In this document: positions 36,164 through 46,965 of the stretch, one piece after another
How the letters are laid out: every line of letters starts with the position of its first letter
Numbering within the stretch: position 1 is the first letter of the stretch
Source of the DNA: Ruegeria arenilitoris
GTDB taxonomy: Bacteria > Pseudomonadota > Alphaproteobacteria > Rhodobacterales > Rhodobacteraceae
DNA length: 64,000 nucleotides
Assembly (NCBI RefSeq): GCF_013030985.1
Contig: NZ_WPYP01000010.1
Span: forward strand, 1 to 64,000
Direction of reading: 5' to 3'
Made by a program: the position numbers and the translations under genes
The notes under the pieces: generated by a model
Seen by the model: only the letters and a program-made list of their open reading frames with translations
Told to the model about the DNA's origin: nothing
The model's database searches: none

Positions 36164-37823
36164 CCGACAGTTTTGCGGGCTAATGTCCGGCGTGGTTCTG
36201 ACCATGAGTGCGGGGGCGACCCTGGCACAACAGGACCCGATCATTCATGACAGCGAGTATTACATCCTGCAGTCCCAGCACGGGGACCGCTGGCAGACCG
36301 AAGATCAGGGAGTCCAAGACCGATTGGCCGAAATCCGGGCTGCAAATGACGGCAAGCCCCCCAATATCATTTTCGTGCTGATCGACGATTTGGGGTTCGG
36401 CGATATAGGCATTCCGGAACTGTCTTATGTGCGCGGCAGCAAAACCCCGCATATCAACGATTTTGCCAATCAGGGCATGAACTTCATGCGGATGTACACG
36501 GAACCTTCCTGTACACCCACCCGCATTGCCGCAATGACCGGGCGGCACCCGGTACGTACAGGCATGCAGGAAACCAAAGGCGCCACAACGGGCGAAGGCC
36601 TTGCCGCGTCCGAGGTCACACTGGCCGAGATCCTTTCGCAATCCGGCTATGCCACCAGCCATATAGGCAAATGGCACATGGGGGACATCGAAGAATCTTA
36701 CCCGCACAATCAGGGTTTCGACTGGGCCGCCTTCCCCGTGCATCAGCAGGCGCAACTGTCGGTCATGACGCGTGACGGGGCCGACGGCAATATCATCGCG
36801 GGCTATGACACCACGACCCAATCCAACGCCCATCATCTTGATCGGTTCTTCCGACCCAACGCGATGGTCTACGGACTGGAAGGTGAAAAAGGCGGCACTG
36901 CCCGTGAGGTCGGGATCGAGGCGGGAGAGGTCTGGACCCACGAAGATTATGTCGAGATGAACCTGCGGTATCAACGCCAGGCGATTGAGCAGTTGCGGAA
37001 GCTGGCCGCAGGGGATCAACCCTTTTACCTGCAATACTGGCCGCTCTGGCCGGTCAACTTCTCGCAAACCGATGTGGAACAAGCCCAGACGCCGAATGGT
37101 GGGTTGTGGGTTGAGCGTATGGCAACTGTTGACCAATGGTTCGGAGATATTTTGGCGGAGGTCGATGAACTGGGCGTCGCCGACAATACGATCATTATCG
37201 CCATGGGCGACAACGGCCCAATGTTGCAATACTTAGGCACAACGGGCTTCTCGGAAGGTGTCTATCGCGGCGGGAAAGGCCAGCACCTTGAAGGCGGTGT
37301 GCGCGTTAATGCGTTTATGCGCTGGCCGGGTGTATTGGAAGAAAACACGATGGTCGGCGATATCACACATATCTCGGATCTTTACACGACGTTGGCAAGG
37401 ATTGGTGGAGGAACTGAATTCGTGCCGCGTGACCGTATCGTTGACGGGCTGGATCAGACATCGCTGCTGTTCAACGGCGAGGGCTATGGTCGTCGCGATT
37501 ACGTCTTCATCTATGAAAACGAAGTGCTGCGCTCGATTGTGAAGAACGAGTACAAGTGGCACTTGCCCGCGCCCGGCGTCGGTGGCGCGTTCTCGCAAGT
37601 CTACAACCTCTACCGCGACCCCCGCGAAGAGCTGTACACCCCCGGCAACGCGATTTGGACGGGTGCCTCCTTCCAAGACATGCTGGAGCGGCACCGCCGT
37701 CAGATCGGCGCCTATCCCCACACCGATGCAGGCCAGGATGTTCCTTACGAAGGCATCGAAAACCTGAGACCGGAAACAGTGGAGCTGGTCGACCACTTCA
37801 ACGGGTGGAAAAACGCAGATTGA
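36153..37823 (+). CDS. periplasmic arylsulfatase-type sulfatase
   Basis: A 556-residue sulfatase with a Sec signal peptide (cleavage near ATLAQQ). Metal Asp residues are in VLIDDLGFGD (78-79), and the formylglycine motif CTPTR is at 120-124, with Cys120 the modified residue. GKWHMGD and a later MGDNGP metal site complete the active centre. AAGGAG at 36138-36143 selects ATG 36153. It needs a formylglycine-generating enzyme, which is not in the window. A role in organic sulfate scavenging is likely. Confidence 0.92.
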   Translation: MTLNRQFCGLMSGVVLTMSAGATLAQQDPIIHDSEYYILQSQHGDRWQTEDQGVQDRLAEIRAANDGKPPNIIFVLIDDLGFGDIGIPELSYVRGSKTPHINDFANQGMNFMRMYTEPSCTPTRIAAMTGRHPVRTGMQETKGATTGEGLAASEVTLAEILSQSGYATSHIGKWHMGDIEESYPHNQGFDWAAFPVHQQAQLSVMTRDGADGNIIAGYDTTTQSNAHHLDRFFRPNAMVYGLEGEKGGTAREVGIEAGEVWTHEDYVEMNLRYQRQAIEQLRKLAAGDQPFYLQYWPLWPVNFSQTDVEQAQTPNGGLWVERMATVDQWFGDILAEVDELGVADNTIIIAMGDNGPMLQYLGTTGFSEGVYRGGKGQHLEGGVRVNAFMRWPGVLEENTMVGDITHISDLYTTLARIGGGTEFVPRDRIVDGLDQTSLLFNGEGYGRRDYVFIYENEVLRSIVKNEYKWHLPAPGVGGAFSQVYNLYRDPREELYTPGNAIWTGASFQDMLERHRRQIGAYPHTDAGQDVPYEGIENLRPETVELVDHFNGWKNAD

Positions 37824-38249
37824 AGCGTCAATACGAACTGGCGCGGTCTTATTGGGATCGCGCCCGCCGACACTGTTGGTCCCAGAACAGTTCAATGTAG
37901 GAAAGACCGTATGCAAAGACGACTTTGCCGTGCAACTGGGCCATCCTGGCGTGAAACGCTGCGAGGACCGTCCACTGAACTTTGCAAAGTTCTCTATCTG
38001 CGGCTTGGATTTCAAGGGCGGACTTAGGTCGCATCGGTCTCATGGTTCTCTCCGGGGTTGAACGAACCGCCCCACAATGGTGTTGGTGACGGGATGCCTT
38101 CTAGAAGTCCGCTGCGACGTCGCCCGGTGAAGCGCATCGACTTTGCATCACGAGGTCATCCGGTCTCCGTCCCGATAGCACCAGTTTCCGCAGTTTGCGG
38201 AACTCTGTGTTTCAAATCATGCGGGCAAAGCCTCCGTTGTCCAGGCGAA
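37824..38249. other. stretch after the sulfatase gene
   Basis: No gene recognised. A 64-codon leftward frame (37849-38043) lacks domain signals. The right part may belong to the decayed IS110 element that follows. Confidence 0.35.
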
Positions 38250-38946
38250 CTCGGTTCCATCTCACCAAAGCCGCGTCAGGATGTTCGCCATTTTTCGCGC
38301 AGTCGCGACCGTCGCTTTGTTGAGCTCTTTGCGTTGCACAAGCCGCATTGCCCAACACCAGGCACGCTTGTCAGGCGCTGTGCCAGTGGGCAATCCTTTG
38401 CGTTTTTCTGGATCTCGGCATCAAGGTCGGTGGTCTTATCGCAGACTGTTTCATACACCTTGATCAGCGATGCGAATACGACTTCGAGGATCGGATCACC
38501 GGGAACAATCTCGCTGGGTTGATCGCGGAAGTCGCGCCGGCTCCGTCCTTTGCGCACAATGCCAAGACGGGTGCCGAGGGTTTTCAAGTTGCCGCGGGCC
38601 GACAAGAGCAGGCGCAGCCGGTCGCTGTTTTCGCTCTTGATATGTACCTCGCGACACCAGCCGGTTCGCGCCAACTTAGCTTTCGCCTCCGCATCCGAGC
38701 GATCTGACTTGTTCATACGTGCCGACAGAGCTTTGTGCGCCGCACGGGCGTCAATACACACCGCCGGCTCGCCACGGCGATCAAGCTCGCGTGAGAGCCA
38801 AATGGATAGCGGCCCGGACTCATGCACGATCCGTTCAACGCAGTCAGCATGTAGAGAAGTCGTCTTGATGATCTCATCCGGGTCAGTCGAGCACTCACTC
38901 TCGAAAACGCGCGTGCCATCCTCTTGCAGAACACAAACTGCGCAAT
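38250..38946 (-). pseudogene. IS110-family transposase remnant with internal deletion
   Basis: Read leftward it gives FLQEDGTRVFESECSTD, then NKSDRSDAEAKAKLARTGW and YETVCDKTTDLDAEIQ, then LTSVPGVG. Just after VPGVG the sequence jumps, in another frame, to ELNKATVATARKMANIL, the far C-terminus of IS110 transposases. The helix-hairpin-helix and catalytic Ser part are therefore deleted. The start is also missing. Inactive. Confidence 0.82.
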
Positions 38947-39299
38947 TGGTCAGGGAACCTCAGAATGCTTGCAATGCTAAGACCCAAGACCGTTCAAGCG
39001 GAAGTTGCGGCATGATCTGAGCGGCCACATCAGTCAATTTGGGCGTCCGCTGGACAAACGTCCGGCGCAAACAAATCACGTCGGAACTCCAGCAACGATC
39101 GCACTGTCATTCGGGACGAGCTCTTCAACAGAATCCGCCCAATTGACTAAACCTCGCTCGCTTCAATAGTTCGCTTTCAGCCCCACCACGATCGTCTAAC
39201 ATAGACAGTCAGATGTCGCCTTCGCACTTCCTCGCAGACGTGTGAGGTCGAAGATTTGATACCCACAACCAGATCACTCGAAAGCGTTTTAGCGTAGCG
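38947..39299. other. stretch between IS110 and terminase remnants
   Basis: Nothing recognisable on either strand; probably decayed mobile DNA, judging by both flanks. Confidence 0.35.
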
Positions 39300-40056
39300 T
39301 CAGAACCGCATGCGATCTTCCCTTCTTGGTCGTTCGGGTCGATAGTTGCCTTGGCGGCGGTCGCTGCAAGGACCTGTATCGAGATACGTTCCTTGGCTTC
39401 GACGCATGTGTTCGGCGAACTGGGTCGGGGCATCAGCCTGATCATCTTTAAGTGCATTCGGTAACACCAAAAGTTCCTTGCGGAATTCATCAAACCAGGG
39501 CTTGTCCGTAGGGATGGCTAGCTTGCCAGATTTAATCCAGTCGGTCTGCGGGATGAAGCGATCCAGCTTGCCAGTGACCACGTTGATGGGCATGTAGACA
39601 CCTGCTGCAGTGCGTTTCAATTCACCCAGAAGGTGGATACCCATCGCCGGGGATTCGATCAGGACCCGGTCCGCGCGCCATTGTTTACGCAATCGAAGAA
39701 CAGCGTTCCACGCCTCATGTAGTTCGTTCGAGCACGAAAGGCGTCGAGTAAATACCATCTCTCTTCATACGCATGCCAAACAAAGGTCAGCCCCACTGTA
39801 AAGTCACAACGCGGACCAACCTTCGCCGCCGTATCCCAGCGCCGACCCGCCGGACGAACACGCTTTCGTTCGGCAAGGTTTCCACCAGATGCAAGTCGGA
39901 CATTGAGAGAAATTCGTCTTCACCGTCCGTGAGGTTCTGTTGATACTGCGCTTGGAAGGCAGAATTGCCTTTGTCGGCCTTGAAGCGGCCCAAAACCGCC
40001 ATTCTGACACGCCGCCGCAAACGACTGCTTTGAGCCCAAAGCGTTGAATGCTGCAC
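39300..40056 (-). pseudogene. phage terminase large-subunit remnant
   Basis: Three frames in order read like the nuclease half of a terminase large subunit. First comes GNSAFQAQYQQN (about 39960). In another frame follow RWDTAAKVG, DFTVGLTFVW and WYLLDAFR. In a third come LRKQWRADRVLIESPAMG, DRFIPQTDWIKSGKLAIP and FRKELLVLPNALKDDQADA. At least two frameshifts and loss of the ATPase half show a dead prophage fragment. No other phage gene is seen nearby. Confidence 0.8.
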
Positions 40057-40125
40057 GACGGTTAAATGTCTGCTAAGCGGTAATTTGAGACAGAAATCAC
40101 AACATCAAAGAAACACCTATCGCTC

Positions 40126-40602
40126 ATGCCTTTGGAACCACAAACCTATCGACAATACGCCTACCTCGGAATTCAAGGGAAGGGCCCGTCAAAAAGAATT
40201 TCGGAAGCTCTTGGAATCGAACCTGATGAGGAATGGTCTGAAGGCGATGATTGGCAAACGAAAGGGCCACACAAGAAACGGTGGTTCACGAATTGGAAGC
40301 TAAACAGTGGCGTTCTGGAGACTGAGGACCTTAACATCCACGTGGGCGCCATCTTGCGACGAGTGCGATCTCGTGAGTTGGCGTTACAGGCCTTGACCGG
40401 AGACTATGATGTCCGCGTCGTTTTGGTAAGCTACAACCTTCAGTGCTTTAGTTTCGAGTTAGATTTCCAGCACCAAAGACGCCTGACCCAGCTCGGCATC
40501 CGCACTTGGTTCGATGCCTATATTGACGAAGATGTCCACAAACTAATGTTTGACATACGCACCCAGTATGGGCGTGACGCATTTGATGGTGAAGAAGGCT
40601 AG
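40126..40602 (+). CDS. DUF4279 domain protein
   Basis: A 158-residue protein matching the DUF4279 pattern: QYAYLGIQGKGPSKRISEALGIEPDEEWSEGD at the start, WKLNSG and LNIHVGAILRRV in the middle, and CFSFELDFQHQRRLTQLGI with FDAYID at the end. The family is uncharacterised and often found near phage- or toxin-related DNA. Intact although surrounded by remnants. Confidence 0.8.
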   Translation: MPLEPQTYRQYAYLGIQGKGPSKRISEALGIEPDEEWSEGDDWQTKGPHKKRWFTNWKLNSGVLETEDLNIHVGAILRRVRSRELALQALTGDYDVRVVLVSYNLQCFSFELDFQHQRRLTQLGIRTWFDAYIDEDVHKLMFDIRTQYGRDAFDGEEG

Positions 40603-40962
40603 AGAACTGAAAAGCCGCCTTTGGCTGCAACCGCAGCGAATTCACACTTTGTCCGCAAACTGTGAGTTCGAACGGCTCTCGATATTGCGCTCGCAGCGAT
40701 TAGCCGGTTTGGTGAAGCTGCGGCGCGGTGCGTGGTTGGTCGACGAATGTCGGCTCTGGGTCGACCGCCGAGCTTTGCAAAGTCCGCGTTCTGCCTTCAA
40801 TTGTGGGTTTGAAAGTCACCCAAGCTGTTTTCATTCGGAAAGCTGTTGCGGAACCATGCACGCAGGTGGCATCGATTGCCAGAATGGGAACCGATCAGTT
40901 CGCATAACCTCGATGGGAATCAACCCACGCGGAAGCGCGGGTTGATCCGTTTCTTTGAGGCC
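40603..40962. other. stretch between DUF4279 gene and autotransporter end
   Basis: No gene supported. Contains ACTTTGTCCGC, also seen near 32680. Only short frames without domains. Confidence 0.35.
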
Positions 40963-43838
40963 TCAGAATCTGAACTCAAAGCCAATGTTTCCACCAAGGA
41001 CATAGTCGCTGGAATTGCTCCCCAACCCGGTTTCTCCGTTGATTTCACCGTACAATGTGGTTCTTCCGGACAATGCTACATTCCCACCAACCGTCAGGGC
41101 GGCGGTGTTCTTTCCGCGCGCAGTTACGATGGTGTTTTGACCAAAAGCGACCGAGGTTTCGTCGTCGAACGCGTGATAATAGTCGATTTGACCGAACAGC
41201 ACCGAGTTCCCCGCAAATTCCCGCTCGGCACGCAGGCCAAGGCGGGCGGTCAGTGTATCGCCATCTTCCAGCGAACCAGTCTGACCACCACCGGCAAGAT
41301 CAACGACATCGTCAGTATCTATGTCGCTGTACATCAGCTGCGCCTGCGGAACCAAAGTCAGACCGTTTTCCAGAAGGAATGGTTTGCCGACCTCGACGGA
41401 GACACCGTAACCATTGCTGTCTGTATCAACTCCAACCCCACCGTTCGGCGTGGTGGTTCCGTCGAAATGGGCATAACTCAGCTGCCCATCGACATAGAGC
41501 TGGCTGTTGGCAATCCAAAGCGCGCTGAGTGTTGCCTCATACGCATCGGTGCTGATGTCGGCGTTGGTAAGTGCGGTGGTCACGTCGGTGGACAGGCTGC
41601 TCACGGCGAACTCCAGCCCGCCGATCAACCCGCCGCCTGCAAGCTCTGCCAGTGGCAGACCCGCGCCAAAGCGAAGGCCGCCGCTGTTGGTGTTCACGTC
41701 GCGGTCATCGATGGAATAGCTGTCGCGCTGACCTTCCGCCTGTACCCAGACCAGCGGGCGGGTGGTCGAGGTCAGTTCGCTCAGTGCACGGCTGACAGTA
41801 TTGGCTTCGGCTGAACTCAGACGCGTTGAACCATGATCCGCCCCAACGCCGTCCCAAAGCGCAACTGATCGCTGACTTGCTGGACGCCGGCCGCCAGAAA
41901 ATCACCGCCGGGATTGTCGTTGGTGGCACTCGAGTCGCCGAACGGTGTCAGGGTGAACTCACCTGCGGCCGCATCATATTCCAGAACATAGGCGATATCG
42001 CCGTCACTGATCGCCTGATCGCCGTCATTGGTGACAAAATCGGCGTTGACCAGTTGAAAGTCTCCTGCGGAACTTGCTCCTGAAACGGTGACCAGAGTGA
42101 AATCATGCACTGTTCCATTGCCACTGCCGGTTTTGGTCACTTGCAGGCCCTGGCTGGCCCCGGCGCTGTCACCCTGCACAATAACCTCGTCATTCGTGCC
42201 GGTGGTCAGGTTCACGTCCAGCCCGATGGTGCCGCTGCCTGACAGGTCTGCGCCAACGGTCAGTTGATCGCCGCTATTCCCGTCAGCCAGCGAGATCAGG
42301 CCGTCATTCAGGACATTGCCGCCCAACAGCGCATTGCCGGTCCCGGATGCCCCGGCCAGAAACTGGCTTGTTGCGCTCACCTGCAGGTCGCCACCAAAGG
42401 TAAAATCCGCGTTCTGCGCTGTGATGGTCGCGCCGCTGTCGATCAGGATAGACTGTAACGCACCCGCGTCCGCGCTGTTCAGGGTCAGATCACTGCCGCT
42501 ATTGACGTTCAGCGTTTCCCAATTGGTGAACAGGGCTCCGTCGAAGGTGCCGGTGAAGCCCGAGAGGGTCAGTTCGTCTTCGGTGCCGTCGCCACCGTCG
42601 AACAGAGTCGCGGCGCTGATATCGGCACCTCCCTCAATCGTCAGGGCGTCTTTGCCGTCATTCAGATGAACTGCACCGCTGAGAGCAGAGCCCAACCGCA
42701 ACGTCACCTGGCTGTCGCCTTCGTTGTTTCTGATCGCCTCGCCCCGAGACGCGGAAACCGACGCGCCATTCTGCAGATCAATCACCGTCAGCTGACCGGC
42801 ACCCGTCCGGGTAGAAACAGCCGGACCTCTCCCCCCGCGCAAATTGCCGGACGCGGTTATGGTCAAGGTGCCTGTACCATAGTTTACCGCATTGATAGCG
42901 TTGGTCCCCGAAACGTTACCGGTTGTGGTAATCGTCAGATCGGCGCCATCATTTCGGGCGTATATACCGGCGCGCGAGCCGCCTGAGACATCCGTAACCG
43001 AAATCGTTGTTGCGCCCGTTCCATAGTTGGTGCTGAAAATCCCGGAACGGGAACCGCTAACCGTCCCTGTCGTGGTGATCGCAATACCGGTGGAACCAGT
43101 GCCGGTATTAGCCGCAAAGATTCCGTCATCTCCAGCGCCCGTCACGTGAACGGCAGAGATAGACAAGGTGCCGTCGCTGACATTGATTCCGACGATGCCG
43201 GTGAACCCGCCATAAGCGGTTCCCGAAGAGGTAATCGACAGGTCGCCCGAACCGCCGTAATTCCTTGCATTGATGCCGTAATAGCCGTCACCGCGCGTAT
43301 CGGCTGCATTGATGGTCAGGCTGCCTGAACCGTTCTGCCTGCCATAAATTCCGGTGACGCCGCCGTTGACCGAGCCGTTTGTCGTAATCGTCAGATCGCC
43401 GCTATAGGCCGCACCAATATGCGCGTTTATTCCAGTGTCACCAGTTGTAATCGTCGAGTTTCTGGCATCATTGAAGGTGATTCCGTCGCCGATCAGGTTT
43501 ACTGCGTTCCCGCCAGAGACATCCAACCCAAAACCCGGTGTAGTGGAAACCGTGAGAGGGCCTGCGATGGAAAATGACTGACTGCTATCCGTGCCCGGAA
43601 CAGCAGGGCCTACGCATACGACGTTTCCACCACCGGTATCCGTACAACTGCCCGCCTGTGCAGCGCCGCCACCAAATGTGAGTGCTGCACCAAGTGCAAC
43701 CGCCGAAACACCGGACAGCACCCGCCCCATCGACGGCGCATAACTGGCCATCTGTCCCTTGTGCTTGGTCATCCGCCCACCTCTGAGCAGGGCAAACGGC
43801 CTGTGCGCCTGCGCGACTTCGCTGTTTGTGGTTTTCAT
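40963..43838 (-). pseudogene. autotransporter split by a frameshift between passenger and barrel
   Basis: Frame A (41817-43838, 673 codons) encodes a long signal region ending near GGGAAQAGS, then a beta-helix passenger with repeated LTI strands, ending in DQLRFGTALGRIMVQRV and TGA. Frame B continues directly with LSSAEANTVSRALSELT, LVWVQAEGQRDSY, LRFGAGLPL and a beta barrel ending FEFRF, with the C-terminal Phe needed for outer-membrane insertion. One base appears missing near 41818-41830. There is no slippery heptamer. Without the barrel the passenger cannot be displayed, so this is a pseudogene or an assembly error. Confidence 0.8.
42820..43420 (-). repeat. imperfect beta-helix repeats in the autotransporter passenger
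   Basis: Roughly 22-30-residue units recur, each with a DLTITT or LTI strand followed by GxVxG and GIxxxN(x)GTG turns (for example GSLTINAADT, GDLSITSSGT, GTLSISAVHV, ADLTITTTGN, GTLTITASGN). They give the rising rungs of a parallel beta helix. Confidence 0.7.
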
Positions 43839-43888
43839 CGCTACTATCCCGGATTTTTTGTGAGTTTTTTCGATTTGTATTCAGCCGG

Positions 43889-45004
43889 CTAACCGGGTTT
43901 CGGCACCGTCACTAAAGACGCGGCTTCCGACGTGCCCGGCGCGACGGCCAGCGGACAGAGATGGCCCGCCAAAAGCTCCAGATCGTAAAGCTCGGACACC
44001 GCCCCGTCGATGCGCAGCCAATCCACGCAGGATCTGGTTTCAAGGTCGATGATCTGAATGCCGCACCAGGGGTTGCTGTCGGCCTCGGCCAGACGGGCAT
44101 CCAGCTCCAACCCCTCGAACCGCTCGTAGCGTGGCTTTGACAGACCGACAAAAGCAAAGCGCCCGTGAACAGCCAGACCGCGCGCGAAGCCGGGGCAGAA
44201 GACATGTGGCACGAAGCGGCCCATGCCATTGCGGTCGAACTCCACCTCTCCCAACTCACCGCGACCCGAATTCAGGACCCACAACCGGCCATCGTGCAGA
44301 CGCGGTGAATGCGGCATCGAGAGGCCCCGACAGACGATCTGGTTGGTGTCGACATCGATCACAATGCCTCCATCCGCCCGCCTGTCGCGCCAGCCATCAA
44401 TCGTGTCCGAGCGGCTGACCGCGGTGACGTATCGGGGCCGCCCGTCCTGCATCGCCAGCCCGTTCAGGTGGCACCGATCCTCATCCACAAGCGCCGAGAT
44501 GAACGGGGGCCGCCAAATCTCGCGGAAACTGTGGCGCATATCGGGCGTGGCCAGGCAATTGTAGCGGGTGTTTACAAAGATCGACCGGCCCTCGGTGTCG
44601 ATCCCCAGATCGTGCAGATCCAACCGACCGGTGAATTCGCTTTGGCGCGGCATGAAGCCTGCGTCGAAGATGTCATTCATCCGCTCATGCGGCTCCAGCA
44701 CGTTCTGAAGATGCAGGATCTGGTCGTCAGCTGCGATGGAGAGCCCGTGCTGCCCGTGACGATGCACTCCCATCGGGCGCGGAAAGGCCATCTGGTGGAT
44801 GTTGATCCCACCGTCAGGTTTAACGCCAATCAGATAGAGCAACCCCGACTGGTACGAAGAAAAAGCCAAGGACAGCCCGAGCACATTTAGCCGAGCGGCT
44901 AGTCCTGCAGACACCGAGTAGCGGGTCTCGGAGGTGTTTTCCGTTTCCGGCGATTTGGCTTGCGATTCAGTCCTGTTGGAGCCGCCTTTTTCTATTATGT
45001 TCAT
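43889..45004 (-). CDS. TIGR03032-like (DUF4915) beta-propeller protein
   Basis: A 371-residue protein with the TIGR03032/DUF4915 pattern: FSSYQSGLLYLIG, RPMGV, VNTRYNCLATPD near 145-157, CHLNGLAM near 178, GLSMPHSPRLHDGRLWVLNSGRGELG near 230. Biochemical role unknown; repeated short strands suggest a propeller. No signal peptide. It lies 50 bp upstream of the autotransporter frame on the same strand, so the two are probably co-transcribed. Confidence 0.85.
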   Translation of the reverse strand: MNIIEKGGSNRTESQAKSPETENTSETRYSVSAGLAARLNVLGLSLAFSSYQSGLLYLIGVKPDGGINIHQMAFPRPMGVHRHGQHGLSIAADDQILHLQNVLEPHERMNDIFDAGFMPRQSEFTGRLDLHDLGIDTEGRSIFVNTRYNCLATPDMRHSFREIWRPPFISALVDEDRCHLNGLAMQDGRPRYVTAVSRSDTIDGWRDRRADGGIVIDVDTNQIVCRGLSMPHSPRLHDGRLWVLNSGRGELGEVEFDRNGMGRFVPHVFCPGFARGLAVHGRFAFVGLSKPRYERFEGLELDARLAEADSNPWCGIQIIDLETRSCVDWLRIDGAVSELYDLELLAGHLCPLAVAPGTSEAASLVTVPKPG

Positions 45005-45408
45005 ATTTTCTTTTCAGTTCTGCTCAGTATGCCACCAGTTCATGTCACGATTTTCCCGCTTGAAAATGTGATCGATCACCTCGGAATTTTTTTTGTCGCT
45101 TTAACCGATCAAAGAGTTCGTCAAGTCAGACCGGTGCCACCCGCGAAAACTGGCACTTCTGGATGAACTCGTAATGTCAAACTCAAGAACTGGTATCTTC
45201 CAGAATCCGGCGACCACCTTTGCCTGTGGCCACAGTGCGATTTCTCAGTGCCGGTTAAACGCGAAGTAGCCCATGTTTTGTACACGCCACACGTCTTGGG
45301 AATCTGCACCCTCAAGTCCCATTTTCTTAACTTGAAGTTGAATTCAGAAGTGGAATCACACGAGAATTACACCTAAACGCAGGGAAAACCGATGCGAGGT
45401 TGAGCAGT
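45005..45408. other. divergent intergenic region
   Basis: About 400 bp between the TIGR03032-like gene and the winged-helix regulator gene, AT-rich at both ends. It should hold both promoters. An interrupted palindrome AACTTGAAGTT at about 45331-45341 precedes the regulator gene and is a possible operator. No gene seen. Confidence 0.4.
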
Positions 45409-46362
45409 ATGAACTTTAACCCCCTATTAATCAGCTGTGGGCACTGGAGTTTCGACGCCGCACGCAATCTGCTGTACGTCAACGGCGAGTTGGTGCGGTT
45501 GCAGCGCGGCACGGCGAAACTGCTGAATTACCTCGTGCACGGCGAAGGCGACGTGGTGACGAAAGAGGAACTCATCGAAGCCGTTTGGAACGGCCGTGAG
45601 GTATCCGATGCCGCGATGTACAACCGGGTCAGCGCATTGCGAAAAGCACTGGCGGACGGTGAAGGCCCGGATCGCTGCATTCAATGGGAGTATGGCCGGG
45701 GGCTGCGTTTCGTGCGCCCCACTGTCTCTCTTCGGGAAAATGATGCCACTGTGCTGGAGAATGTGCCGCCTTCGACACGCAATGACGGCTTGATCTCGAC
45801 CGGAACGGACGAATCCCAAAACCGTAACAGGCGCTTTTCTGGCGTCGCGCCACTCAAGGACTGGCGGTATATTCTTGGGGTTTACAACTCGTTCTACCGA
45901 ACGCCGTCATGGCCCAACGCGATCAAGGTTGGTGTAACTGTGCTGAAAGAAGTCGATGGCCAGGTTGTCGTTTGGACTTCGGAACGCGGCGAAGACCGCA
46001 AAGTCGGCACCCGGCAGAGGGCTCGCTACCGTGGCACCGCAGTTTTCATAAACGGCCGCGTGTATGTTACGGAACAAAACTCCGAACCACCTCATTCTGT
46101 TTGCCAGTCAACACTGGATGCACCTCATGCCTACAGGCCCGACATCATGACCGGCTTGATGCACGGCAGTTCGTGGCGTTTGGGTGGTGCACCATACGCC
46201 ACTAGAGTGGTTTGGCGGCGCACTCCACACGGCATGACCCTTCGCGGCGCGCTTGCAATGTCCGGGCCGTATCCGGAAAACACTGACCTCATCGAACCCG
46301 TTATTCTCAAAAGCGTCGGGTCCGATTGTCTGACGTTTCATGAGCAAAACAATACCCTATGA
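45409..46362 (+). CDS. CadC/OmpR-type winged-helix regulator with unknown C-terminal domain
   Basis: A 317-residue protein. Residues about 5-105 are a winged helix of the Trans_reg_C type (FDAARNLLYVNGELVRL, LLNYLVHGEGDVVTKEELIEAVW, VSALRKAL, GRGLRFV). The remaining ~200 residues lack a membrane span and receiver domain; they are beta-rich and unrecognised (YILGVYNSFYRTPSWP, VGTRQRARYRGTAVFING). ATG 45409 has GAGG ten bases before it. Divergent from the TIGR03032/autotransporter pair, its likely target. Confidence 0.78.
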   Translation: MNFNPLLISCGHWSFDAARNLLYVNGELVRLQRGTAKLLNYLVHGEGDVVTKEELIEAVWNGREVSDAAMYNRVSALRKALADGEGPDRCIQWEYGRGLRFVRPTVSLRENDATVLENVPPSTRNDGLISTGTDESQNRNRRFSGVAPLKDWRYILGVYNSFYRTPSWPNAIKVGVTVLKEVDGQVVVWTSERGEDRKVGTRQRARYRGTAVFINGRVYVTEQNSEPPHSVCQSTLDAPHAYRPDIMTGLMHGSSWRLGGAPYATRVVWRRTPHGMTLRGALAMSGPYPENTDLIEPVILKSVGSDCLTFHEQNNTL

Positions 46363-46563
46363 GAGTATTGGAGAGCGATTGGTCGCAATCAGATTGCAAA
46401 ATCAGAATTCGCGTAGTTACGATAGATGCCGTTAAATCCCGTTAGGAAAGGGGACATACGCACATTACGCAGCATTGGTGTAATTGGGCTCAGAGCAGGC
46501 ATTGCCTCCTTGCCGTCATTGCACCAGAGTTGGGCAAAAGGCTTCCAACAATGGTTTAGTTCG

Positions 46564-46965
46564 ATGTCGGTTAAGTCGTTTATTCAAGATGCGCTGAACA
46601 CTGTCGAAGATTTATTTTTGAAGCCGAGCAATGAAGAGATGTTGAAGTCTGCGGCAGAGCACGGCGCAGATTTGTCCGAACCTGCCCCTTTTACTTTCGA
46701 TCTTGCGTTCAAGCACCGATTGGATGCGGACGTTGTGGCCAAAGAGCTGGCGGAAAAAGGATACAACGTTACACAGGAAACTGATGATGAGGGTGATCCC
46801 TATCCGCACGAAATCGAAGCCGAAGTAACTATCATTCCAGACGTGGTAGAGATCAAAAAACACGAAGGTGGTTTCAAATCTATAGCTGCCCAGTATTCGG
46901 CAAGATATGACGACTATAGCATCGGTTTTGGTACCGACCTCGATTTCTTTGACGATGAGAGCTGA
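46564..46965 (+). CDS. RraB-like (RNase E inhibitor family) protein
   Basis: 133 residues from MSVKSFIQDAL. It has the RraB-like order HGADLSEPAPFTFDLAF, ADVVAKELAEKGYNVT, then a turn and EIEAEVTIIPDVVEIKKHEGGFKSIAAQYSARYDDYSIGF. The C-terminus is acidic (DFFDDES), as in RraB. It may bind RNase E, but members in alphaproteobacteria are not well studied. The frame opens 46 codons upstream without a ribosome site. Confidence 0.78.
   Translation: MSVKSFIQDALNTVEDLFLKPSNEEMLKSAAEHGADLSEPAPFTFDLAFKHRLDADVVAKELAEKGYNVTQETDDEGDPYPHEIEAEVTIIPDVVEIKKHEGGFKSIAAQYSARYDDYSIGFGTDLDFFDDES

Noticed and set aside
41817..41835. Programmed -1 frameshift joining autotransporter halves
   Set aside because: No slippery heptamer or following hairpin was found at the junction; a one-base deletion explains it.
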